64,000 nucleotides of DNA. Origin: Pleodorina starrii (lineage: Eukaryota; Chlorophyta; Chlorophyceae; Chlamydomonadales; Volvocaceae). Below are positions 33,376 through 44,624 of this stretch, piece by piece. The stretch is from the NCBI GenBank assembly GCA_030267565.1, contig BRXU01000015.1, positions 1,549,001 to 1,613,000 of the forward strand. The letters are read 5' to 3'. Below the pieces are notes generated by a model. That model saw only the letters and a program-made list of their open reading frames with translations. It was not told the origin of the DNA and did not search any database. The position numbers and the translations under genes are program-made. Position 1 is the stretch's first letter. Every line of letters begins with the position of its first letter.

Positions 33376-35406
33376 ATGAACCCCTACCAACTTTCCCATA
33401 ACGCCGCCTACGTTGCGAGGCCCCAAGAGGCGTCGCATTATTCCACACATAATCTCCCCGCAGTTGAGCGTTCATATGATCCGCTCGGCGCATCTGCCAC
33501 GTGTTCCCAGGAGTCGCCAAGCCCGTTGCCGCTGGATGGTGCCGGCAGCAGCAGCGCCCTACCAGCCCCCTTGCCATACCATCCCTTAAACAGCGGCCTC
33601 ACTACCGTGCCCGTCAGCGTGGTGGCAACACAACAAGCCGTCACGCCAACCAAGTCCACGCCCGGCAAATCGCCTGTCGCCCGGGACTGTCCCCCTTACA
33701 ACCCTGTCGCCGGCCAATACGGAGCGCCGTCTTCCACCCAGCCGAATGATGTTCATCCCGCACCGCCCAACGAAAGCGCCGGCGCCCATCCCCCACGCGC
33801 TTCAACGACAATCAGCTCCACGGGGGAGCCGGCACGGATGATGACGTACAACCCAGTCCAGAACCTCCTCCAGGCGTGCGCCAACGCGCAGGACAGAACG
33901 ACACCCCTGCTTCCAGCTCCCATTTCTTCAGGCGCCGCTCCGACCACAGCCTTCAGCCCGCTGCTACCGATGCAGTCCGCCGGTGCAGCGGCGCCAGCCC
34001 GCCTGACGCCATCGCCGATCGTTCTCGCACGTAACTCTCACGAATCTCAGGCTGGCCAGACCGCCCACGGGCCGCCACCGCCGCGAGCTTCGACCCAGCC
34101 TGCCGCACCAGTCCCGTTCCTCGTCCCAGTCCCAGTTCCCGTGCCGGTAGCTCAGCCCAGACACCACGCAGCAGTAGCTCCGCACCCGGCGCCGGTATGG
34201 CCCGTGAACGTAATTCGCCCGGCAGTCGGCCTTGCACCCGGTCCCCCTGCCGCGGTGCTGGCGGCGCCGCCACCGGCGCTCGCGCCGGTCGGGCCGCCGC
34301 CGGCGCCTTACTTTCCGGCGGGCACGGACGCAGAGCCGCTTAGAGCGGCCGCATCTGAGCCAGCCGCAGAGCCGCAGAACATGACGGGGGCGGAGCCCCA
34401 GCTCCAGCCCCAGTTGCAGCCTCAGCCCCAGCCCCAGCTGCAACCGCAGCAGCAGGCGGAGGCCCACCCCTACTTGCCGGACCAGGCGAGCATCATCGCA
34501 TTCGTGAGCGAGATGGTGCGCCGCCGGGACCTGGCCGCGGCCCGGCAGCCGCCGCCTCCTGCGCCGCAGGCCGCCGCCGCCGCCGCCCAGGCCGGCCGGC
34601 CTGCGGCACCGCACGTGCACGCACACGCGCACGCATGCGCGCCCGGCACTGGGCAGCAGGGCACGGGCGCAGGAGGGGCGATCGCGACGCAGGGTGCAGA
34701 TCCACTTGGGCTATTCCAACCCCAACCCCAGACCCAGATCCAGCCGCAGCCACCGGCCCAGTTCCACCCGGTTCAGGCCCAGTTGTGTCCGCAGCTTCAG
34801 CTCCAGCGGCAGCCGGAACCTCAGCCGCAGCCGCTGCCGGTGGAGGAGCTGCAGCTGCAGCCGGCCGAGGAGCTGCAGCCACAGGCGACAGATTCTGACG
34901 TGCTGCAGAGCCAAGTCGAGTTCCTGCAAGACATGGTAAGCGGTTGGAAGTTCCTCGAAGGGAGACAGCCGACGGTACATCGGCTGGGTAAGGTCGTAGG
35001 TGCCGTGCCTCGCAGGGGCCGACGTGTGGGCTGGGCCCAACGCGCGTCACCGGCGGCCCCACTTAGTCATCCAACAGCAGCTTTGTTGAGTCAAGGGCGG
35101 CCGGACGCGCGTTGCGATCGGATTGCGCCACGGTGTCCCCCACCCCCACTGCGTCCAGATGACACACCGGCTCTCTGCTCCGCTCTGTGGCCCGCGCAGG
35201 TGGGCGGGCGCGCCGACGTCGCGACCTGCAGAGACGTGCTGGCTGAGGTCCAGGGGGACATGGATCGCGCATCAACGGCCATCCTGGAGCTGTACGGCGG
35301 CGGCGGCCGCGCCGCCAGCGGCGCCAGCCACGGCGCGGGGCAGAACGATGGCTTGAGCAGGCAGGATAGCCAACGCCATAATGTTCAAGTTTGCGTTGCA
35401 GACTGA
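33376..35406 (+). CDS. Pro/Gln-rich protein with C-terminal CUE-like domain, 2 exons
   Basis: Exons 33376-34935 and 35200-35406 give 588 residues. The first 500 are low complexity: Pro/Ala/Ser-rich, then repeated PQLQPQ, VPVPVPV and His/Ala runs, with one ordered-looking stretch, QASIIAFVSEMVRRRDLAAA. The end (QVEFLQDM joined to VGGRADVATCRDVLAEVQGD and then MDRASTAILELY) fits a CUE ubiquitin-binding helix bundle, with the intron splitting helix 1 from helix 2. The 264-base intron is a multiple of three and has no stop, so an unspliced message also encodes a full-length product of 676 residues. The function is not known. The same domain type occurs in the CUE-Smr gene downstream, so the two may be related, or this could be a 5' part of that locus. 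The final 25 residues after the CUE lack clear conservation. Confidence 0.6.
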   Translation: MNPYQLSHNAAYVARPQEASHYSTHNLPAVERSYDPLGASATCSQESPSPLPLDGAGSSSALPAPLPYHPLNSGLTTVPVSVVATQQAVTPTKSTPGKSPVARDCPPYNPVAGQYGAPSSTQPNDVHPAPPNESAGAHPPRASTTISSTGEPARMMTYNPVQNLLQACANAQDRTTPLLPAPISSGAAPTTAFSPLLPMQSAGAAAPARLTPSPIVLARNSHESQAGQTAHGPPPPRASTQPAAPVPFLVPVPVPVPVAQPRHHAAVAPHPAPVWPVNVIRPAVGLAPGPPAAVLAAPPPALAPVGPPPAPYFPAGTDAEPLRAAASEPAAEPQNMTGAEPQLQPQLQPQPQPQLQPQQQAEAHPYLPDQASIIAFVSEMVRRRDLAAARQPPPPAPQAAAAAAQAGRPAAPHVHAHAHACAPGTGQQGTGAGGAIATQGADPLGLFQPQPQTQIQPQPPAQFHPVQAQLCPQLQLQRQPEPQPQPLPVEELQLQPAEELQPQATDSDVLQSQVEFLQDMVSGWKFLEGRQPTVHRLGKVVGAVPRRGRRVGWAQRASPAAPLSHPTAALLSQGRPDARCDRIAPRCPPPPLRPDDTPALCSALWPAQVGGRADVATCRDVLAEVQGDMDRASTAILELYGGGGRAASGASHGAGQNDGLSRQDSQRHNVQVCVAD

Positions 35407-36254
35407 GTGTTAGCTACAAAAGGACAGAGTTATAGGACCTTGGCAGGCTGCGCGCGACGTTTTGGCGGTGTTTCCGTCCTGTTCTGCACTCGCGGTCATA
35501 ATAGGGACAACGGCCGAGCGCAAGGGCAAACATACCCCTCACCGCGTTCCTTACCTGACAGCATCAATGGACTAGTTATGTTCCCCCGCCCGAACTCCCT
35601 AGTTCTCGCTGTGATTCCTGCGTCTTGTCCCTACCTGCGTGCCTGCAGCCCGGGCGCCGAGGTGTCCGTAAACTTCGGACAGAGCCCCTTCGTCTTTGAC
35701 ATCGAGCCGTACAAGGCAAGTATGTAGTGATGACCTGCTCATATACATCTCTCCGCGCGCAAATGTGATCATCTATCAGGAGCACCTGATGGAGTAGGTT
35801 GCGGCGGGGAGGTTGCTTGATTGCCAACGACAGCGTAAGATTGTTTCAACATACGTTGTTTGTATACAACATAGCGGTGGTTGGGGGGGCTGGGACCGGG
35901 GAAACCCGCCACCCCACCCCATCTGCTCCCATAACCCACGCCTCGGCTACCGGCCGGGCGTATCATCATTATTATTATTATTGTATACAACAGATATGAT
36001 ACATGAAGTGCCACACCAGCTTGCTTGCTTCATTCATCATCTGTTCCTACACATATATACATACACGACCCTCGCCTCCGTCCATCTAGATAGGGCGCGG
36101 CGAGGCCCGCCGCCATGCGATTCGGCCATGCAAAATACCGTACACGTGCTGCGCATTATATGCTATGCGCGCATACGCACACAAACATACACGCACGCAT
36201 ACGCACTCTGTAAACACGCACATATACAGAATGCATGCATGCGGCATGCAGGTG
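35407..36254. other. Spacer between the CUE gene and the SPRY exons, with a duplicated exon
   Basis: The spacer contains a 170-base duplication of the last SPRY exon (35583-35752). A short CATTATTATTATT tract lies near 35968-35983. TGTAA at 36209-36213 is the only candidate poly(A) signal for the upstream gene. No other coding sequence is evident. Confidence 0.5.
35583..35752 (+). pseudogene. Duplicated last SPRY exon with flanking intron sequence
   Basis: This 170-base segment matches 38740-38909 with only a few differences. It includes an intact 67-nt exon (35649-35715, VSVNFGQSPFVFDIEPYK), its acceptor, and its GC donor (AAG|gcaagt). No other SPRY exon lies upstream, so it has no partner to complete a domain. 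I treat it as a duplicated, probably unused exon. Confidence 0.7.
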
Positions 36255-39226
36255 ATGTCGCCACCATCCGCTCTCAGCTCCCCGAGGATGGGCAGGAGCG
36301 TGGCCGTGGAGGGGAAGTACACTGTGCGGTACATCGACAACAAAATCTTCGGAAAAGTGGTGCGCTGCTGGCGCGCGTGTGTGCATGCTGTGTGCATGGG
36401 CATGCGTGCGTGTGTGTTTGTTTGGGCGGGCGAGAGGGGGAGAGGAGGGAAGGGGGGCGGATGTAACACATGACGCAGCGTTTATTTGCTCTTCGTCGAG
36501 CACCTACGAATGTATGTCTGGGGGTGGGGTGGCACGTGGGGTGGGGTGGGGGGTGGGGTAGGTAGAGCAAGGAACAGTCGACACGCTACGACTCAACCGC
36601 CTCCCTCTGCCTTTATTATTCCTCCAGCTTCCTTTAAATGTGCTTCGGCGGAACACATGCAGTGTACACACGTTGTTGTTTGCAGTTGCTTTCGTGGTTG
36701 CCATGATCGATGCAGATACTTACGAACAGATGCGTACTCAACAGGGTGTTGTATCACGCCCACTTGTGGTGGTACGTACTGATAAGAACCAGATAATAAT
36801 TGAGTGAGAGCTTAAAGTAAGCCCGAGCGAGTCGAATGTAAGACCGTCGTCGTAGTCGTCTTTGTAGTCTGGTCGTAATTCGTTGTAGACTCCTCCGTCA
36901 AAAAAACAGCCGAAGGCTCGTCGCGACAGTAATCAGTGTTACGGCACCAACCGATCCAACCCAAGCTGGTCCACTAGTGACCCTAAGTATCATGGGATAG
37001 CTTAAGAGGTACAACACATGACATGCCACTCTTAATTGCTTGGTTATGTGTGGTACAATCAATGGTACAATCCGCATACCTGCATGCCGTATACGCAGGG
37101 CACCGTGCAGGCGGACTTCCCCGCCCCGCCCTCGAGCCTGCTTTATTATTTTGAGATGAAGATACAGGACGCTGGAAGAAACACCAGAATCGGCCTGGGC
37201 TATGCCCACAGCGGCCATCCCGAAACACATCACGTGGGGTGAGTGCGCCGTACAATTTGAGGTCCCGGACACGGTTCCGTGCTGGGGTTGGGAGGCGCGG
37301 CGGGAGTTCCGACAAGCAAGGCCGCCTCGCTCGCTGTTGATTGGAAAAGCAACACCGCCCAGCGGGCGGGAGGGTGGCGCGTATCGCACATACGTAGTAA
37401 AGCACAGATAGACGGTTGGATGACGTATCGCACATACATAGTACAGCACAGATAGACCGGCGGATGACGTATCGCACGTATGTAGTACAACACAGATAGA
37501 CCGATGGATGACGATAATATCATATGTTAATATGATGATATCATAAGAAAACATGCTAGTCTCGGGGGCAGAACGGCAGGAGCTGGCTACTTTTGTGCGC
37601 AACTCGTGCATGGTCGGTAGTGACGGGGGCGGCGAGATGTGTAGATTTAATGTCGTGCACAAGCTTGAGAGGAAAAACATCCCTCCCTTATCTCAGTGTT
37701 ATTAATTGTTGCAAGTTAAGTACAAATCGCACGTTGTTCATAAATTGCCGACGTCCTACATACATGCATGCCATGACCGCGTCCGCCTTGCGTAGGGCGG
37801 TTGAGGGCTCATTCGCCTTGCACGGAAATTCCGGCACAACACACTGGGAGAAGGCTCAGGGCGACGACTACGGTACGTTGGCGCATGCATGGGCGGCGGA
37901 TGGATGAATTGTGCATGGGTGTGCCTGAACTAATTAGTTCGGGCACCCCACCGTTTATTAGGCGTGCCGCCAAGGCAATGAAGGTTTACTTCGGCGCATG
38001 TTTTCTTACATTCCACCGCGTATGCATCTATCCATCTGCATGTCTATCTGATGGCGATGTGGGCGTCCCCACTCGCTCCCTCGCTCCGCGTATTCGTACG
38101 TAAATGCCCTCCACCCTTTCTGCTCCTTCATCAGCGTGGGTTCACGTTGCGGATGCGGATGCGGATGCCGCGCAACTCATTCTGCTCGCCTCCTTGCTCT
38201 TTATATATATGAAGGCTTCAAGTTCGGTACAGGCGACGTCGTGGGCGCCGCTCTGGACTTCCAGCGCATGCAGATATTTTTCACGTACGTGATGTTAAAT
38301 CAACCCTTATCACTTGTATAGAAGACTACAGCTTGTTGGGCGTGTATACAGCTTCATCGCTCGTTGAAAGACGAAATGACCAGCAGATGACTAGATGATA
38401 CGTAGATAGGCAGGTGTATGACCTTGTCGGATACACCACGTGTGTATGTATGTGCGTTGCGTGTCCGCAACATTAATGAAAATGTCTCACTCCGCCGGTG
38501 TGTGTATGATGAGCTTGCAGGAAGAACGGCCGCCCAGGCAAGGCGTTGCCGGTTAATTTTAAGCGCCCGCTGTACCCAACCGTAAGCCTTGACAGGTGAG
38601 CTAACACAGCCACGCACGCACGTACCGCTAAATCGCAACCAGCTCTTGCACCCCGCCCCCCCCCCGCCCGAACGCCTTAAGCTAATCCCCTTCCTTTTTA
38701 AGATGCTTAGCATGAGTGGATAGATTTCTTATATTCCATCCCCCGCCCGAACTCCCTAGGCCTCGCTGTGATTCCTACGTCTTGTCCCTACCTGCGTGCC
38801 TGCAGCCTGGGCGCCAAGGTGTCCGTAAACTTCGGACAGAGCCCTTTCGTCTTTGACATCGAGCCGTACAAGGCAAGTACGGAGTGATGACCTGCTCATA
38901 TACATCTCCTACTCAGTTCCATGTCTACACCGGCCGCCGGTGTATTGCTTTGCTGCGTGGCTGTTAGCGAGTGTGTACGCATGTCGCGTTTTATGTTGCA
39001 GATCAAGGAGGGGTCGCGTGTGGCGATCCGGAACGTCTCAATCGACGACGCTCGGTCAATCCAGGCGAACCGCGGCGGCTGGGATCCCTCCATGGAGACG
39101 ATGCTTGGCACGACGGGCACGGTGGTGGAGGTCCTGGGGAATGGCGATGCGTTGGTCCTGTTGGACCATGGTGGCCGCACTAGGCGCTGGAGCCCCGTGC
39201 TGCTTGTCCCGGCAGGAACGCCCATG
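36255..39226 (+). CDS. SPRY domain plus Mib/HERC2 repeat exons
   Basis: Exons 36255-36359, 37099-37238, 37796-37872, 38215-38284, 38521-38595, 38806-38872 and 39002-39226 are all phase-compatible. They encode a SPRY domain of the RanBP9 type (YTVRYIDNK, YYFEMKIQDAGRN, IGLGYAHSG, FGTGDVVGAALDF, FFTKNGRPG, LYPTVSLD, NFGQSPFVFDIE), then a Mib/HERC2 (REP-type) repeat (IDDARSIQANRGGW, MLGTTGTVVEV, RRWSPVLL). Both are protein-interaction modules found in ubiquitin-pathway proteins. The start is uncertain: the ATG at 36255 is immediately after an acceptor-like cag, so an upstream exon is possible. The last exon ends at ATG|gtatgc and splices in phase to 39645, giving a fusion with the CUE-Smr gene, which I slightly favour. 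If unspliced it would stop at 39305-39307, with TGTAA at 39606 as a possible poly(A) signal. Confidence 0.75.
37381..37512. repeat. 44-bp tandem repeat, 3 copies
   Basis: Units 37381-37424, 37425-37468 and 37469-37512, each starting gtatcgcac and ending ggatgac. They lie in an intron of the SPRY gene. Confidence 0.95.
38873..39001 (+). other. GC-AG intron between SPRY and Mib/HERC2 repeat exons
   Basis: The donor is AAG|gcaagt, the optimal GC-type donor. It follows FDIEPYK, the conserved end of SPRY. The acceptor at 39000-39001 leads in frame into IKEGSRVAIRN. Confidence 0.8.
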
Positions 39227-39644
39227 GTATGCATGCTGTTGGTGTTTACCAGAAGCTCCGTTCTTCTTTCATACCATGCAGTTGAAATACCGGTAGTGTA
39301 TACATAACAGTAGTCCAGTTTTGCGGCTTCGTTAGTTGACAACCCTCTCGCTGGCAGCTTTTCCAGAAATGTAGTGCATGCCACACCAGCTTGCTTCGTT
39401 GCTCTATTACACGTATGACACGGCGGAACACTCCCACATATGCAGTAGTGTACGTAGCCAGCAGTACGATATCATGGCGTGTTTGCAGGAGTGCAGCTCC
39501 GTGCTCCCACGATCGATGCGCACACTTACCGTATAAACAATTAAACATCAGATGCGCTCCCAGGACACGTCCCTTTTACCCGCTTAACAATGTTTGGTAC
39601 AATGATGTAATCCGTACACCTGCATGCCTTTACCGCACACGCAG

Positions 39645-42600
39645 GCCGCCGTGCAAGCGGACGTTTCCGCCCCGCCCTCGAGCGAGGCGGCAGCGCCACC
39701 GATCGCGGAGGAGGAGTGCTTCCTCGCCGCCGCAGTGGAGCACGCGCCGCAGCAGCTATCGGATGTGGTCACCTCAGGCGAGGCGGGCGGCAGCTGCTGG
39801 CCGGGCCCGGGAGCGGCCGACAGCGGCCTGGGCTTGCTGGCGGCGGCTGAGGACGGCGCCGGCGCCGCTTGGGCGGAGTCCGGCGGCGGCGCAGACGCCG
39901 ACCCATGGGCCGCCGTGGACGGGTTCTGCGAGGGTGGCGCAGAGGCGGGCGCCGCGGACGGCGCTCTGCAGGGCCCCGAGTTGGCCCCCCGGGTAAGTTG
40001 GCCTCCAGTTGCGGTACGTCGTGTGGCGCGGTATCACAGCCAGTGTGTGGCTGGTGAGGGTGGGACGGCGATGACCAAAATAATTATCTACCATCATTGC
40101 ATTTGCGGGGGAGAGCGTGGAGTGTTGAGGAGTCGAGTGCGAGTCGCTTGAGCGTTCTTCGGGTCGGCCGGGCTGTGCTGGGAAGTGTACGGCAAGTCCC
40201 TGGGCGGCACCGGGACGCAGCCAGCCGATGGGCGAGTCACGGTGCAGGCGCGGTGCCGTAGTACAGCTCCCTAGGGCGCCAAAGTCATCTTAGTCGTCCA
40301 ACGGGTCCCCTCCACGGTGGGATGGGCCGCCGGAAGCGCGTCTGGCGATGTGGGTCGGGTCAAGACTGACTGGTAGCGCTTCGCTGTGTGCCCCTCCCCT
40401 TCCCCCCTTCCACGCAGGATTCAGCCTGCGGCGGTGAGCTCGGCTGGGACGCAATGGTGAGTGAGGTCGAGGTCATGGATCACGGTCCGCATTCTCACGT
40501 TTTCACCACCGCCTCGCTCTCCCTCTGCGCTTCGCCCGTGGCAAGCCACCCTCGCAAGCCGCCACCCCTCTCTCTCTCTCCGTCTGTGCACGTCCCCTCC
40601 TGTGGTGGGCGTTACGCTGCTGACCTGCGGTGGACGTGGACGGACGGTGCGCTGCACGTGCGCTGCACCATGCTTGTTCACCGCAGGCGGTGGAGGATTG
40701 GGAGGCCTGGCAGGCCGCCGAGGCCATTGAGGCGGTGGAGGACAAGATGGAGGAGCTGCGCATCTATTTTCCGCACCTGGACGAGGACACGCTCCGGAAC
40801 CACCTGAAGATGCTGGATGGCAACGTGCAGGAGGTGGGCGTACGGCGCTTCCTTTGCCAATGGGTTGGGGCCAATGGGGGGTTCCGAGGGCGGCTTGGCT
40901 CACGGCGGTGAGGAGGAGGAAGGCTTTGCGCAAGGAAAGGAGGGTGGTGGTGGTTGGGGGTCGCCGGGGCGGGGCGCTGCGTTCGCGCGGTCCACGCAAG
41001 GCTCTGTCACGTGGTGCGCTGCACGCAGGAATCCTGGATCCTGGGGCAGAAGCTCTGCGTCCTGTGCATGCGATCGGCGCCTTAACATCGGTTGAGGGAA
41101 GCCGGAAAGTGCGCCGTGGCTGCTTGCGACGAACGGTCGGTCGGACGGACGGACGGGGCTTGCGGTACCACTGCTGACGCGTGCCCGCTGCTGGCTCCCG
41201 CCTCTGGCCCCCGCTTCCCCGGCGGATTGAAACACCGACTGACCGAATCCATTCAGGCTCTGAAGCTGCTCAGCGAGTACCACGAGGAGGAGATTTACCG
41301 ACGCATCAGGATGGATCGCCAGGTGGGGGGGGGGAAGAGGGGGAGACGAGGGAGGCGCGCGCGGGTGAGGCGTCCAAGCGCTGTTCTGGCGGTGCCAGGC
41401 GCCGGCTGCGCCAAGCGGCCGCATCACGTACCGGTACTGGACTGGTTGATTGAGTGCGCGTGCCGGCGCCCACGTGTCGGGCGTGTTCCCGCGTATTGTC
41501 ATGTCATGTCGTGTCATGTCGCCACCCACTCCCGCACCGTCTAACGCCCGGTCCCTGCTGTCATTCACGTCGATGCGGTCGTCTGGTGTGTGGTGTCATG
41601 TGTCGATGTCGCGACTAGCCTGCCTCTGGCGTCACATTGCCTCTGTGGTCATGTCTCATGTGTCGATGTCGCTCTGTGCTGTGTGCTGTACAGGCTGAGG
41701 AGGACGCGGCACTGGCCAGGCTGCTGGCGGAGGTAGGGGGGCGGAAAGAGGGAGGAGCAGGAGATGATTCCGCGGCGGTGGAACGGAGACGACGGGGCGC
41801 ATGCTCCAAAAGAGGGTGTTTGATGATAGCGTAGTGCGTCATTGGGCCTGGATCGAAAAGAGGGGTTGGGAGCGGCGTCGGGTCGCCCCTTGCCACCTTG
41901 TGAGGTACCGCACGAAGCAGGAGCCGGGAGCCGGGCCGTTGGCGCTGGGGCGGTCCAAACAGTGTTGTTGGCTTGGCGGGGCTCCAGCCGACCAATGTGT
42001 GCTGGGCTGGGCTGGGCTGGCCTTGGCTTCGCCACTGGGCCACTAGGCCCTGGCTCTACTGGCGGTGCCGGGCAGAGCCAGGGCCACCGGGAGGGTGGCG
42101 CGCAGCCCCGGGCCCTGGGCCTCACACATCAGCTCGTTAGCGCCGTTGTCCACCCATCCCCATCCCCATCCACCCATCCATCCATCCATCTGCGTGTCTG
42201 TCGTCTGACCGCCCACCTCCCCCTGGTACCCAATCGCCGCGTGGTGCCATCATGCGCCTGTGGGGCCGCAGCAGCAGCAGCAGCAGCAGCATGCCAACGG
42301 TGTGAGCGCCGCCTCCGCCCTGGCGGACTCCATGGCGGACGACTACGTGATGAATGCCCTGGAGGAGCTGGAGCCGGAGGTGCGGTGTCTGGCGTTGCGG
42401 CAGCGACCCGCGTGTCGGCCCCTGCTGCCACGTCACTTGGTGGCATGCCGCCATCGACGCCACCCACTTGCCGCACCACCTCCCCGGACTCATATACCTC
42501 TACTCACCCCACCTACCGGTAGTTTGCTCGCGTCGCCTCCGTCGCCTCCGTCCCATCGCTGCGGTTTCATCCTTATCACCCCACCTCCACCCCACCCCAC

Positions 42601-44570
42601 CCCAGGTCCGCCGCATGGCCATGACCTCGAGCCACGACGGCGGTGCTGCGCTGCGGCCCGGCACCGGCACCGGCCTGCTGTCGTACCGGGAGCGCCGCGG
42701 GCTGGAGCGCCTGGTGCACGTGTTCGGCGGGGACGTGGACAAGGTGAGGCCGCGGAACCGGAACCGGAACCGGGACGGGAACTGGAACCGGCTGGCGCGG
42801 AGACAGGGCCCCCGGCTGCGCGACGGCGTGGCTGGTTCCGTCGGCCGGCGCCTGTGCACCCGCAGACGCGGCGCTGCACTCTCCGCGCCGGCGCCCGCGC
42901 ACATGGCGAAGCCTTCCGGGCCGTGGACTCACACACACGGATGCATACACACATGCACACACAGATGCACACATGTGCGCGGGGCGCAGCTCCTGGCGCG
43001 TCGCCTGGCTGCCGCCGTCCGCGCTCTGGCCCACGCAGCCCTCACAGAGGCGTCCTGCAAAAGCGTTAAGAGCCCTTCTGGGCACCGTTCCCACTGCCGC
43101 TCCCCGCTGCCCTTCATCCGCCTACCATGCACGGCTCTTGGCCGCTCCCTCGCTGTCACCGCGGCGGGACATGTCACCACACACACTGCTCTCGCGCCGG
43201 CCCCGCGGCAACCACACCCACACGACTGACGAATCCCGCACACCGCTTCGGCTCAAGCACCCGACCCCGCACACCGTATCACCCGTGCCCCGTCCCTCCA
43301 ACCCGTCCGCCCGCCCGCCCGCGCCCACCGAAAGGAGCTGTTGGCGGAGGTGCTCCGGAACCAGGACGGGGACTTCACCGCAGCGCGCGCCGCGCTGCTC
43401 AGCATGGGCCTGATCGAGCGGCAGCCGCCGCCGCAGCAGCAGCAGCAGCAGCAGCCCGAGGCGTCCTTGGGAGGGGCGGGCACGCTGCCGGAGTGGGACA
43501 CGGAGGACGGCTGCCTGGTGTCGACGCGGCTGGGCCGCCCCAGCCCGCCGAGGCAGCGGCCGGCGCCCCCCGTGCTGGCGACGTGCGGCAGCACCAGCCG
43601 CAGCTCCGCGGCGCAGGGCCACCCCACGGCCTTTCCACAGCAGCAGCCGCAGCAGCTCCTGTCGGGCGCGGCGGCCAATGGCCTGGATGGCCTGGCAGCG
43701 GCAAGGTGCGGGCATGGCCGCACCGGCGGTTTCGGAGGGTTATGTTGGGGGCTTGGGGGCCTGGGGGAAGGCAGCGGGGGAGGAAGGGTCGCCAGCACCG
43801 TGGATGTTGTGGTAGTCGGCTGGCCCAGTGTGTGGTAGTTGTTGGGGTTGCAACAAAGGAGGGAGGAAGGCTTGGATGTTTGTTCAGGCGGCGTTCGATG
43901 CTGCGCACAGAAAAAGGCCAGCCAACCCGGTGTGCCTCCGGTGTGCATTGCAGAGCAGCGAATGCGCACACCCGTCCGTTTCGCAGGCCCTGTCTGTGCT
44001 GCCCCCGCCGTGCCATTCCGTGTCGTCGGCTTAGACACCTTCCATCCATCGTCCAGGTTGGTCTGTTTGGTCAGCGACCGCGGTTTGATCATTCACCTTC
44101 CACCCACCCGCCGGCCGCTCTCCGCTTGGTGCCGTGGGTCCTTGCACCGCCTGCGCGCCGCTGTCCTAACCCATGCACGACTCCCTTAACCCTTAAGCCT
44201 TTACACGCCGCTTGGCCGCAGGTACAGCGCGGGAGTGGGCCGCTACGGAAGGCAGCTCGGCGCGGAGATGGACGCCGCCGCAGCGGCCGCGGGGCCAAGC
44301 GCCGGGATGGCGGCTGCCGCCGATGCGGCCGCGGACGGCTCCGCCGCTGGCCCCAGCGGCTACGGCGGCCCCCAGCTGGGCCCTATCCGGTTGCTGGCAT
44401 CGTTGGGCGTGGACTTCCAGGCGATGGGCTTGTCGGAGGAGGTCAGTGTTGCCCCTGGGCTGCGTGGGCGGTGGTGGCTGGTGGGGGAGGCGGTCGGTGG
44501 GTGCCGGAAGTGGGGATGGATGGGGGGCACTGCAGTATCGCGTCGTGCTGCGGGACGCTCCCTCCTGGGG

Positions 44571-44624
<54 letters not shown>

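Noticed and set aside
31626..37512. Direct repeat arrays as CRISPR-like structures
   Set aside because: Units are contiguous without spacers, and the genome is eukaryotic.
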